Positions 37,432-49,400 of a DNA stretch of 64,000 nucleotides are shown piece after piece. Each line of letters begins with the position of its first letter. The first letter of the stretch is position 1. The position numbers were made by a program, and so were the translations under genes. The notes below the pieces were generated by a model. The model searched no databases and was not told the origin of the DNA. It worked only from the letters and a program-made list of their open reading frames with translations. This stretch comes from Allodiplogaster sudhausi. Taxonomy: Eukaryota > Nematoda > Chromadorea > Rhabditida > Diplogasteridae. The stretch lies in the NCBI GenBank assembly GCA_945643635.1, contig CALZFC010000027.1, forward strand, positions 3,028,501-3,092,500, given 5' to 3'.

Positions 37432-38949
37432 TTAGTCACGTCTGTAGCGCGCAGGCGGCTGCCTGTGGCGCGTCGATCTTCGGACTGGATGTCCGTCTGT
37501 CGTTGTCGGCATCTCGCGTGGAGTGCTCGACTTCTTGGTCTTCGGAGCTCGTGTTCTTGCAGTGCTCGACGAAGCATTATATTCTGGTTCGGCTTCCTCT
37601 GGCTCTTCTTCGCTTTCCTTCTCGCTCTCTTGGAGGCACTCTGGATTCTTGTTCTTCTTCTTGGGCTCGTAGGTGCGCACATTATTCTTGTGGTGAAACT
37701 CGATCCTTCCGTCTTCTCCTCGGATCGAGATTCGCGGTCCTTGGACGTCGAGCACTTCGAAGGGCCCGTGAAGTCTCGGCGCCAGCTTGTTCTTTAGCGG
37801 TTGCCGCTTCACCAGGACACGATCACCGGTCATGACCTGGCGTTTCGCCACATTGTGCTGCTGCTGATAGAGACGCTCTTGTTCTAGCTCGGCTACATTG
37901 AGCTTCTCTTTGACCAGCTTCCAGACGCTCTGCATGTTTGCCTTGAGCTTGTCTGTGTACGAGGGCTCCATGAAGAACTGGCAGTTCCAGGGATCGTTGC
38001 CATTATCTTCCGGAATCCTTGGTGTTCTGCCGAAGAGTGCTTCGAATGGTGATGTACCGATTGAACGGTTTGGAAGCGAGTTTATTGCGAAGATGACGAG
38101 CGCGAGGTGGATGTCCCAGTCGTCCTGCGTCTCGTTCACGTGGCTCGCCAGGATTTCTTCGATCTGACGATTGAGACGCTCTACCAACCCATTGGTGGCA
38201 CGGTGATACGGGGTCGATGTTGCATGGTCTATCTTCATGGTTCCGAGGAATTCTTGGAATTCGCCGGCGAGGAAGTTCGACCCCCGGTCGGTGACTATCA
38301 TCTTCGGCGCTCCGTGCTTGCCGATCACTTCTTCCATGAAGGCGCGTTCGACGGAGGTAGCGCGCTGGTCCTTGAGTGGGACGGCGATGGCGAACCTGGT
38401 CAGCGCGTCACGCATGGAGAGGATGTATTGGTTGCCGTCGATTGTCTGGGGCAGGGGACCCAGAATGTCGACGTGGAGACGCTCGAAGGGGAGACTGGGC
38501 TCCGGGAAGGTGCCAAGAGGCTCCTTCGTCTCTTCGTGGGAGAACGTCTTTCTCTTCCTGCACTTCAGGCAGAGAGTGACTGCTTCTTCCACGTCCTTCT
38601 TCATTTCCGGCCAGTTTTATCGTCGCCGGATGCACAAGAGAGTGCGGTCGATACCAGCATGCGATGCTAGCATCGGGGATGTGAGGAAGTGTTCGACGAT
38701 TTGTTTCATGATGATCGTTGAAAATCTGGAGGTTGTAGTCGACTTCGGCAAATGAAGTGAAACGGGGTGCCGTTTGCGGCGAATGCCCCGCGTGCTCGTT
38801 CGTCGAGTGAGCCTCCTTTGTCGATGTTTTGGCGAACGAAAGTCTGATGATGGTAATAGCTGTTCTTCGTCCGGTGTACAGCGCGAGAGCACTAAGTCGA
38901 AGATGTTTTCCTTGCCGAGACGAAGTTTGGTCGTGACATTGGACAGCAC
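37432..38949 (-). pseudogene. pol remnant: integrase of the LTR element
   Basis: The minus-strand frame has two parts. 38949-38617 ends with the first half of an H2C2 zinc-binding module (His residues in EHFLTSPMLASHAG). 38604-37432 continues with the second half (CLKC) and an integrase core whose acidic triad is visible as HVDILGP, TDRGSNF and GLVERLNR. A GPF-type C-terminal module (HGPFEVLDV) and a charged Ser/Arg-rich tail follow. One in-frame stop at 38617-38619 separates the parts. By family knowledge this protein inserts element cDNA into the genome. Upstream pol domains are missing. Confidence 0.85.
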
Positions 38950-40375
38950 GAAGTAAATATAAAGATAACTAGCTACTTTCTAAATGCATGATATACTATA
39001 ACGAAAATACATTTACGAGAAAATTAAGAATAACAATAAGCGAAACTTTTGATTGAAATATATTGGGTAAGCCTTATTAATGAGAGATATAGAGATAGAG
39101 AGAGAAATAATGAAAGAAAGAAGGAAAGAAAGAAAGGAAGAGAGAAAGATATGACTAGACCGAGATTGTTGACGATTTTTTCTGTGCCAGCTGGACTGGC
39201 TGGAATGCAAATGTTGCGTGCGCCGTCTTATCTGACAGGCGCACTGAGCCTAATATCATCAATCTTGACCTAGTTGGAGGCAGCGGGCAGCAGCGAGAGT
39301 AAATGAGACGAGAAAGATATAAGATACATATGAGATAGAGTAAGTTAGATAGAGAAAGAGAGAAAATGTGGCTCTCTGTTGTTTACTCTGTGTGCCTCTA
39401 ATGCCTGGTGGCTGATAGTCAAATGAGAGATTCGATCGGCTGCGACCGGGTACTCTCGGCCATAGGCAATTAATCAAGGCAAGCGGCGTAGAGATAGAGA
39501 GAGAGAGAATGCATCAGAGAAAGAAACAACGAGAGATAATAGAGAGAGATATAGAGAAATATACATACATATAGAAATTTGTTAGACATATATATAAATA
39601 AAAGAGTATGAGAGAGGGATAGGATACCAGCACTGTGAACAAAACAAGAAAAAACAAATACCCGAAACAGTGCTGGTTGCACTTCTACAAAACGGCTTAG
39701 GCGGAACGAGCATACACATTTCTCTAAAGGTACTCCAGCCAGCGTGGAATGAACGTCACACTTTTACCTCTATTTTAGCTATCCTTCTAATCGTATCCAT
39801 CAAAGCTATTGGTAGAGAGATTGTCCGCTATCACCAAAATAAAACCCAGTTGCTAACTCCGTTTGCCTATCCTAGTTTGGACTATAGAGAGACTTACATA
39901 TGAATTCGAGGGCGGTAAGCGCCATCCCAGGCTACCGCCTTGCCTAGCCACTGTAGGAGGAGAAGAACTACAGTGGATACAGCTACCTTGGGGGCCCTCG
40001 TCTGCTCTATGGGGATTCTAGGATGGAGGTGCCCAGCCTTGCAGCTCCCCGTGCTGCAAGTTACTATCCACCTGGGTCACTCTCAATAGGTGGGACGTGC
40101 TACCACCGGCAAAGAACGCTTACCTTATAACCAAATAAACGGAGTCATTCCAAAACACGAAACATGCTACTGGGGGGTGACTAGTTAACTCAGACAATCT
40201 AACCTAGAACCTAGGAGTGTGAGTTCACCGGCTAGAGGCTTAAGAGTTCACTAGATTATGTTAGTCCTTGTGAACAAGTATAGTTTAAATATTAAAATCT
40301 TTGCATGAAATAATTTTTGGTAAAAAAATTAATTTACTTGTTCACTGGGCTTCCCTCTTGCCCCTGCGGCAAGAG

Positions 40376-40393
40376 TTCGACCCGGGACCTCCA
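40376..40393 (-). other. tRNA primer-binding site of the LTR element
   Basis: Read on the minus strand, the 18 bases directly after the 5' LTR begin TGG and continue AGGTCCCGGGTCGAA. This is complementary to a tRNA 3' end (T-arm, acceptor stem and CCA). The tRNA identity was not determined. Confidence 0.65.
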
Positions 40394-40629
40394 TGTAAGA
40401 AGCCAGGCCGCCTAAAGCCTGACTCCTCATCTAGATCTAATAATGTGTAATGACCGACCTGTTAATATGCCTCCTGGCTTGCGGTCGGTGCTCGAACCAG
40501 CCGTCCTGCAGTAGTGCAGAGCCCCTCTCTGGCGCGCCCTCTCCCGAGGGGGCGGAGCGTAGAGAGGGAGAGAGAGTGTGCGGCCGTTAGGCGGCCGAGA
40601 GAGTGTATGTGGGTGCGCGGGTTTCAACA
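40394..40629 (-). repeat. 5' LTR of the retrotransposon
   Basis: 236-base partner of 36988-37223. After it the interrupted kelch 3 exon resumes (GTCGAACCGATGAATCTCGC on the plus strand). Confidence 0.9.
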
Positions 40630-41844
40630 TGTCGAACCGATGAATCTCGCGAGTGTATTTGGCATCAGACCTCGTACGCGGGTCTTGGACGTTTCTTGGA
40701 TTTTGTACTAAACAAAAATAGAGAAAAAAAACTTACCATCCAACGAAACAAGTTTCATTACGGTAACAAAAGAAGGGAGATTACCGTAATGCTTTCCACC
40801 AACGAGCAGGAGGTAGTAGTCTCCATAAGCGACCAGGGAGCACCTCAACTTTGGCATAGGAAACTGTGTTCCCTGCACCTCTACATGATTCCAGCGACGG
40901 CGAGCCTAGTGCAAAATACTTCAATATATCATAAGAAAATGTACTGGTGAACTCCTCGTTTAAAGGAATTATTTCAAATTACATCACTTTTATACGTCAT
41001 GAGAAAATTATTGGACACTTTTCTGTTTCAGGAATTAATTAGATCTTTTAGTGTAATTTCAAGCCAGAAAGGAGAAGAGATAAAAGAAGATAAGCGCGCT
41101 TCTAACTAACCAAGTTGAATGACCATAAATCGTTGAAGTGGACCCTGCTTCGATCAGTCGGAACTTTCCCACCAAAAACGTAGACCTTAAATATCTTCGT
41201 AAGAAAAATATTCGTCACAAATCCTTAAAACACAAACAATATTTCAAATTGCTCACAACATTTTAGAAACTTCTCTAATGTGAGTGTGTAAAAAAAAATT
41301 ATTTTTATAAGTAACGAAACTCGAAGCATGATTGCAAAATTGATTGGATGAATGGTCGTAGATAGAGAGAGGTGTTAACAGAATATGACATCCTTACCAT
41401 TCCAGTCTTTGGATGATAGCAACTTGCATGGAGTTGGCGCGGAGTTATGACCGGTAGCACGTCGGCGCAGATAAAGAGGACGGGTTCGCTGCGAAATCAA
41501 TTATTTTGATAATTGGCCTCCAAAATCCACAAACGATCAATATCCGTTCACTAGATGCTTGCATTTTCGGTAGTCTTACACAACAAAAGAAACCATTGAA
41601 AACGCGTGGCAGTTAGGCAGCGCCGATCCCATCTGCTGGCAGCGAGGGATGCACGAGCTCTCCAGCTCTGACAGACACGAGAAGCTGATCGGAGATCAGC
41701 TAGTGCGAGACGATCAAAGACCTAGGAAAGGAAACGGCTAGCAAACGAGGAGTCCAACGCCTCAAAAGTTCTTTCACTTTCGCCCTTTCCGCAACAACCC
41801 TGAGCGGGACCAGTGAAGGCGCTAGGCACCACAACAACTAATAG

Positions 41845-42034
41845 CAGTGCTGAACAAGGTCGGAGCATGCGCCTTAGAACCCACCCCCCCCCCCGGACGA
41901 AACGTTTTTTGCTCGAAAAACGGCGGCACTTTTTTTAAAAGAAAGGTGTTTTTGTCCGAGTCATTTTTTCGGCTTTGTACCCCCCCCCCCACCCCTCCGG
42001 CCTGGAGTCTTGCGCCGGACCTTGCTCAGCACTG
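41845..42034. mobile_element. MITE in kelch 3 intron 1
   Basis: Inverted ends: CAGTGCTGAACAAGGTC at 41845 and GACCTTGCTCAGCACTG at the right end, with C- and A-rich runs inside. Kelch 2 lacks it at the same place. No clear target duplication is visible. The CAGTG ends suggest the hAT superfamily. Confidence 0.55.
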
Positions 42035-42144
42035 GCAAGCAAATATTTAGGATAGGAAAATTCAAGCAAAAAAAAAGAACTGAAAAGAACATAAGACATC
42101 GTCAAGGACGGACTCGGGAGGGTACGTCCAAACATTAAGAACAC

Positions 42145-42749
42145 CTGGAAATGACAATGAATATCCTGATTTAGTAAGCATAAATGGACACTATCCTGGA
42201 ACATATCCTAAAGAAAAGAAAACGAAAATTCAACTCTTAACCCAGCGTACATCATGCTAATATCGGGAGAAAACATAGTCAACGATGATGTTATCACCTC
42301 GAAATACTCAGGAAATGCGAAAAGAAACGCAGTGAGTTGGCGCAAACATTGTAAGTTGACAAAATTTTATTGTCGCAAAGCAAAGATATCCACATTCTGA
42401 TATCTTATAAAGGATTATTGATTAGTAGGTAAAGAAACAATTCACAGACTGGTCTCTGATGACAGCAACATGAACAATCCACAGTAATAATTATGAACAA
42501 TCCACAGTAATATTGATAAACAATTCACAGTAAACATCGTAACAAACATTATGACATATCACTAAATATGGTACAGCTTCGTGCATACTGTACAGAAATT
42601 GGTCACAGTGATGAAATGGTAAAAATAATTAGCAAAATTCACAAACCGTCGTAATAATCTGAGATCATTTGAAGCAAGCTTTTGTTAGATTAGTGTACTT
42701 TTCAAATTGAGCCGGTGGCGATTTCGTCTTCATTAATTATTCAAGTTAA
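42145..42749. other. Spacer between kelch 3 and KDM1
   Basis: AT-rich, with short repeats of 'aacaatccacagtaat' at about 42474-42535. No gene seen. Confidence 0.4.
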
Positions 42750-45700
42750 TTAATCTAGAGTGATTTCTACTTCGTCATCCTTATCATCCAGAGTGACGAC
42801 GTCATTTTCTGGAGTCGCGTACGGGCAGCCATAAAAGGTGTCCGCGATGCGGCCCGACTCGCGAAGTCCAGAGAGGAAGGCGCCTAAATAATATACGAGG
42901 GGTTATTCACGTTATTCAAATTAAAATTCTAATTTTAATTCACGGAAATACGACAGGATGCTCTAAGTCATCCGGCAGGGAAATTCCACTAATTTCGTAA
43001 AACATCGAAAATCACATTTACTCTGACAATGAGCTTATTACCCTCTTTTTCGTGAACATTATTACAGGCCAATGAGCTTTTCTGCGACTATATAAACGAG
43101 AACGTTATTGACAAATATTCGTAGAAAGACTAGATGGATTAGACAATGCAAATTGCCATTATATAACGTTCCCTCCAGGGATGTCCAAAACAAGGCCCTG
43201 GTTGGACCCAGGCCCAGTACAAATATTACGCCAGGACGTGGTTTTTGACAACCCTGGTTCCCCGCACATCCAATCCAGGTGCACAATATAAAGTCCCTTC
43301 AAATATTGTTCATGAATTTTAGTGTGTTCTCCCATACCGTGTACGGTAGCCGGGTGCTGGCGACTCGTGTGCTCGCCGGCGAAGAAGACACGCTGCGGTC
43401 CTTCGTATTTGTCATCAGCGATGAGTGCCTTGACTGGCTCTGCCAGCGTATCGTAGTCATCGGCTGAAATGACAATCTAGATAAGAAAAACAAAATCCTC
43501 CGAATGATATCTTGGAGAGGAACATATCATCATATCATTCAAATGACTATTGACGCCTCGTTAACCACCTTTTTTGCTAACTTAACATAGCTCGTGGTTA
43601 GGCAGCATAGTTTCATTATAAAAGGTGATTTCACCTTATATTTAAAAAAAAAAATGCGATATCAACACCAATCCAAGTTATCAATCGATAAGTGTGCTAA
43701 TTTCCCAAACCTTCCGCCTCCTTGGCCATGTAGGAGTAGCAACCGCGCGCGAACGGATCCTTGTGCCAGAGAGTGACGACAGCTTCGACCGGAGACGCCG
43801 GGCACGCGTTCCCGAAGATGTTGCCGAGGATGCGCATCGCGCGACCAACCAGCATCTCGTTAGGCACCTGGAATGATCAGAGGAATCTTTTGCGATACCA
43901 AAGGGGAGGAAGACCTTAATCGGAGAAATGCTCACCAGTTAGGTACCTGTTAGGGGAGGAAAGGGGGTAATGACACTTTGCAAGTTGCTTCCCAAGATCC
44001 CAAGTAAAGCCTTAATCAGTATTTCATAAGCCATGGAACAAATTACGTTGATCTAAAAGGGATAAACTCTTTGTAAACTCGTTTTAGTCATCATATTCTG
44101 TCCTGTTGAAAACACAATCCTCACTTCTGCACGGCAACGGAGCTGCGTATGCAACTGATACCGAAGAAATAATTCACAGGATAAGATACCTATTGCATCA
44201 GCAGCAGCAAGAATACGCCAGAAAGGGTACGAAGATTTCCGATTAGAATCAACTGGCATTTATTTAGGGGGGGGGGCTTCTTGATACCCATCATAAACAA
44301 GGATGAACTCTATACTCTTGATCAAAGTAAGTCAGAATTCGCGGCAGAGTGAATTTTCAAAATACAAAATATTGATTGGAATGATTACCTCGGCATTGGC
44401 GGCTGCTCCCGCGAGGAATGCGGTGAGCACGGGCTTCCCTCGCGTTGAGACGAACATGAACAGCTCGCCGCGTGTCGTTGCATTACTGTAAACAAGAGTA
44501 AACTTTTTTTTAATTTAATAATTTCTCGCCATTTTGTTTTCCTCTCGAAAATTTGAAAATGGCCCAACAAACCTCTCCTGGTTGACATTGCCAAAGAAGT
44601 GCACGCCTTCCTCCCAGAATATCCGCTTGAATATGAGAATGACCTGGAAGGATGCTGGGCTCAATTAATATTTAAATTTATTCACTTATTAAGGTGGCTT
44701 TCAATCGAGCTTAAAATCTACCGAACTCTACTTTACTGTCAGCGCTTCTGTCTTGGATATTTTTCTTAAAGGTCCCTGGTCAGCCTCTTTCATATGGATT
44801 GTTTTTATAATGACAGTCCAAAAGACTTGGAGTAGAAAGTATATAGTTTATTGATTCATCTATTGAGTCAGACCTTGTTAAGTGAGCCGAAGCCGAGTCT
44901 CTCAATGGCCGCCGTCTTTGTGGCCGGAAGGGGAGGCGAGAAGGTGGGTGCTGAGGTGTCTCCACCGGAGATGGATGCCTTGAGGACGCCGAGAGGCAGA
45001 GTCACCAGTACGGCATCACCTCGGAACTCCTCGACCTTGCTGTCTGCCGAGTGAGACGCGAGTACGGTAACACCGGAAAAGAGAGAAGGACATAAAACCA
45101 ACCGTCACATACAACGGTCATCACGGACGGCTAAAAAGGTACAGTATATTTTGGTGTGCTATCATGATCTTGGGCCCTTCTCCGGCGCCATAACCCACCC
45201 AAGATTTATTGCCTGCTATTTATGCAAAACAGCTAGATGGTTACCCTGCTCATTGTAGATGATCTCCTTCACAATATGATTGTACTCTATCTGGCGATCA
45301 TCGACCAGCGCGCTGAAGGCGTTGAGATAGCCTTCGCGAACTGAAAGAATTTGAATTTTGCTCATTCCCGCCAAATTTATTTTATTCCGGTCAAGACGAA
45401 ATATTCCTTCAAAAAAAAAGGAAAAAAAAATCAACAATTAATAGCTAATCTATAACACACCATTGGTATGCGAGCCGGCAAACTCGTTGCCATCGTCCTG
45501 ATCCCAGTACTTGAGCGAGATGTTCTTGAGCTGCGTCCCGTTCGCGTATTCCAGATTGGCAAAGTGGAACTCGAGGATGCGTCGGTCGATGTGCTTCATG
45601 AAGACTTCGCTGGAAAGACGAGATTTACAAAATAAAGTTACAGTAAACTTATTCTTCTTTTTTTTGTAAAAGAGACTGAATTCTACTTTTGCAAAATATC

Positions 45701-46419
45701 CTTCTTAATAGCGAGAAAAGTAATATCTGTAAGAAATAAGATAAGGTAGCCATAATCTGTGAATAGATGACTCGATAATGAATAAAATAAGTAGTAAACT
45801 TCTTTTTTATTCCTAACGAGGAATTCTCATTTTGCAACATATCTTTCTGAATTCTAAGAAAGTAAAGTATTATCTGTTACAAAGAAAAAAGGTAATAAAA
45901 AAAGTTAATAGTATTCGGTGAAGATACAATGCCCCAATAATGAAACCTTGGTTCGAGCTGTTTCAGATTGTTCAACGCAGTTTCGACAGTCTTGCGACGC
46001 TCGTCAGCCTGATGATACTTCTGCAACACAAAAGTTCTTCTTTTTTAAATCTAATATAAATGAAAGTATACGGTATCTTCAGTTCCAAATGTGCATTGTC
46101 ATTTAATACTTTTACTGTTGTCATTGACTTATTTTAATCAAAACTATTTTTGTAGAAGTCGCACTATCGAGATCGGATAATATAATAGTAATTTTAGTAT
46201 TTTTTGTTGCACAAAAAATAATTTGCTGCGTATATTATATGGTCGCTGACAAAAAAATCTTCAGAGCTACAGTAACCTTGATGGTCGCGCTGAGATCCCG
46301 TCGATAGCACTTGCACAGGATGTCCTTCTCGAGATCGGAAGAGAATTGTTGTGGATTCGCATCGAGGTCTTTCATCTTTTCTACGATTAACTCGCCGGTT
46401 CGCTTGTATATCATCATCT

Positions 46420-46468
<49 letters not shown>

Positions 46469-49400
46469 GAGCGAGAGAGCGAAGTACAAAGTAGTAAATT
46501 TAAATAGTAAGTTTCATTCTGAAGAAGAAAAAAATCAGTATAATTAAATTCTTTTACTCTTAAACCATACAACCTAACCAATTTTTCATTAACTGTTTAG
46601 AAATTAACCTCCTCCATAGTCTGCTGAAGCTTATTCGATATCTGCTCGTAACTCTTCCAGAAGTGTAGACGTTTACGTTGTAGCTTCAATTCCATCAGAC
46701 TGAAGAGGGTTAGTTGAATAAAAAATAATAATAATTTTTTTCCGGTTACAACCATTCCCTGTTTAACCTCGAAAGATAAATGCAAGCAGTTGTACAACAA
46801 AAAAAAGTTAAAAAGACAATTTTTCTAATACGGAGTACGATTTTATAAGGAGGTAAAACAAATATTACTGTTAACTTACAAAGCCAAATAAAATGGAGAA
46901 AAATAAATAAATAAATCCCGGCACCACATGATGTTGTCATAGGCTGCGCCGAGTGACAGCTTCTCGTCATCAATCATTTCCACTTTCTTCTCGTGTACAA
47001 TGAACGAGGCGAGGTCGCCCATTCGACTAGAAATTGTTAGGAATTGGCAAACTGCCAATCTTTGCTTTTAATATGATATATTATAAACCACCCAAATCAA
47101 ACACCGACTTGAATGCCTTCTCGACTAGTTGATCTTTCCTCTTATCGATCGGCTTTCCCTTGTGGTCGTAGATGGTGCAGCCGGCATTGAGTCGATCCAG
47201 TGTGATGGGCGTCTGGCGAGCGAGCGTAACGATGGGATTGCCTTCTGAAAAGCGAGAGGAGGAAAGGTTGTTGAATTGACCAAGAGTCGAATATTCGGAG
47301 TTGACCAATTGTTGCCCAACTGTTTAGTTCGGGATTAACCAATTGAGCAAGGGTCAAGTATTCGGGGTAGACTCATTGGGCAATGTTCTTTTGGAGCAGC
47401 CAATTGTTGACCAAGGCTCAAGAACTGGGGGAAGCTTATCTCGACTCACGCAGTCCCATCACTATCATCGCGCCAATCTCCACGTCGACACCCGACACTT
47501 GGCCCTTGTGCGTGTGGACGCGGCCGCCCTTGCGATTCTGCAAAGAAATAGTTTTTATGCTTTTTTCCCGGATTGTACTTCGCGAGATTACGGTACCTTT
47601 CTCGACAGTAGCGAAATTACAGCACACACCCCCTATAAACAACAATATATAAACAACACTGCAGATCAACTTCGAAATACCTGCGGCACGAGAACATGGA
47701 TATATTGGCCTGATTAACAAGAATTCATGAGATCTACGAGTATCTTTCTTAGCCAAAATTTCTCTGCTCCTATTACCGTATGCCAAACATGACATCATTT
47801 CCAGCTGATTGTCAGAAGAAGGCGAGAAGAGGGAAAAGCGACCAATTATATGGGATTAATCAATTATACAAATCTCACCCTCGCTTCAACGAGAACGACA
47901 TCTAAGCCGAACGACTTGAGCTGCCTGAACGCTATTAGGCCCGAGATGCCCGCGCCCACGATGATGATTCTCTTCTTCTTCGGCATTTCAGGTGGTGCTT
48001 AACGGGAAGTAAACAAATTAACTGGCTAGTTTAATACTCATCGTTATAGTAGTAAGTATTCTTCGTCCATCGTCATGACTAATATATATATATTTTTTTT
48101 TTCTTCTAATCCCAGAATATTAGTTCATACTCCGAGTTACTCGTGATTGTTGCATATCAATGGCTAGCTGATATAATGCACTAGAAAAAAAGCAAAAGGA
48201 AGTTAATGGTAGAATACCGTTGTTAACAATGTAAAACTAATGAAGTAGATAGCCTTTCTATCTTTTTGCCATTTTCTAACCGACCTGATAAGACGTGGTA
48301 GCAGCCAAAGTTGATAAAACCGTATCGCTCGAAGAAGGCATGTATCCGCCTGATGAGGGTGCGGTCGCCTGGGGAAAGGAAAGATGAGCCTAATTATAAC
48401 TAGAAATATTGAGGCACTCATTAGGAACATAATCTGGAACATTAAGTGATCTAAGCAATAATAGCTTGGATACTCGAATCCACCTTTCTGGATCCCAATC
48501 AATGGTTATGATCCTAATCACAACAAGAGCTATTAGCGTAATTTAAGTAGTCTTTAGGAACAGCATCTACAAGATTTATAAAGGCATTAACAACTTGTAT
48601 ACTCATCCATTATCAGATGAGATTCTCAATCATGAACAACTTACTTGTATTCTCAATCATTTACAATTTGGATTCTCAATCATTAACATCTTGGACAAAC
48701 ACATCCACAGCTCTGGCTCCCAATCTTCACTCACTGTTGTATGGTGGTGTCAACTCGTGATAGACTGCTTCCTTGGTGAGTTCTACGTTTGGCTCGAGCG
48801 ACCACATCTGGAGCTGAAATGAACACATTTAAATCGTGCAAGTTACCATAGGAATCCGGAAAAGTGTGAAACTTTGATTACGGTAATCAAATGTAGTAAA
48901 CTTTGTGTGAGCAAGGACAGAAAGATATACTGTTGTATCTTGTAGCCTAGTAAACCGGCCACGTCTGAAGCCAAAAATCTTTTTTTTTTCAAATTGCAAA
49001 TTACAGTAGGACGCCGGAACAGTGCGAAACTTTTTATCCGTGATTACGGTAATTGAGTGTAGGAAACTAATTTATGAGCAAGGACAGAATGATATACTGT
49101 AGTATACCGTACTACAGTATATCATTCCAAGACATTGACCGGCTTACAATCTTGTTACGAATGTAGATGTAGAGTGTCATGGAGGACTTGCTATCGACGA
49201 GATCATGAAAGGCCGCGAGTTCCACACTAGACATCTTGTCAAAGGGCAGTCGACTGTTCATGGCGGCGGCGCGAAGTGCTGACACGAGAAAATTAAAAAA
49301 AAATGCAATTTAAATCACAATTACTCAAACCTATTTAGAGAATGTTCATCTTTAAAAACGGTTTCTAAATTAAGATATATAAATATGAACAAACACCAAA

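Larger units (their letters stand above)
36988..40629 (-). mobile_element. Ty3/gypsy-type LTR retrotransposon, internally deleted
   Basis: Bounded by two 236-base direct LTRs (36988-37223 and 40394-40629) that start TG and end CA. The host bases TGTC occur on both sides (36984-36987 and 40630-40633), or ATGTC if one base is shared, giving a target-site duplication. Transcription is on the minus strand: a primer-binding site abuts the LTR at 40376-40393, and a purine tract (CGAAAGGGGGCA) abuts the other LTR at 37224-37236. The internal 3.17 kb encodes only an integrase region; gag, protease, RT and RNase H are absent, and 38950-40375 has no usable frame. No env-like gene. It is probably non-autonomous. 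Confidence 0.9.
33844..42144 (-). pseudogene. F-box/kelch paralog 3, disrupted by an LTR retrotransposon
   Basis: The exon order matches kelch 2, from an F-box (LNVWTYPPESVLDD at about 42135-42095; VFDRLALADLRSASRVCQSW near 41725) to the end (SGGTYILDPVGC, TAA 33844-33846). Three lesions are seen. A 3.6 kb LTR element splits the kelch exon that reads RQIHRFD...RKKEWTE, between 36987 and 40630. An in-frame TGA lies at 35990-35992, where kelch 2 has TGG. The first exon has lost about 16 bases, including the in-frame ATG. The (CT)n tracts of its introns at 36395-36435 and 34075-34115 (GA on the plus strand) match those of its paralogs. A MITE occupies intron 1. The high similarity elsewhere says inactivation is recent. 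Confidence 0.85.

Noticed and set aside
38107..38755. Plus-strand ORFs opposite the integrase remnant
   Set aside because: Antisense shadows of a GC-rich coding region. The minus strand has the integrase motifs, LTR orientation and primer-binding site.
39670..39903. Plus-strand ORF of 77 codons inside the LTR element
   Set aside because: Opposite to the element's transcription, no known motif, and flanked by low-complexity sequence.
40340..40393. tRNA-like sequence just before the LTR
   Set aside because: Only the T-arm and acceptor complement are present, directly at the LTR boundary. This fits a primer-binding site, not a tRNA gene.
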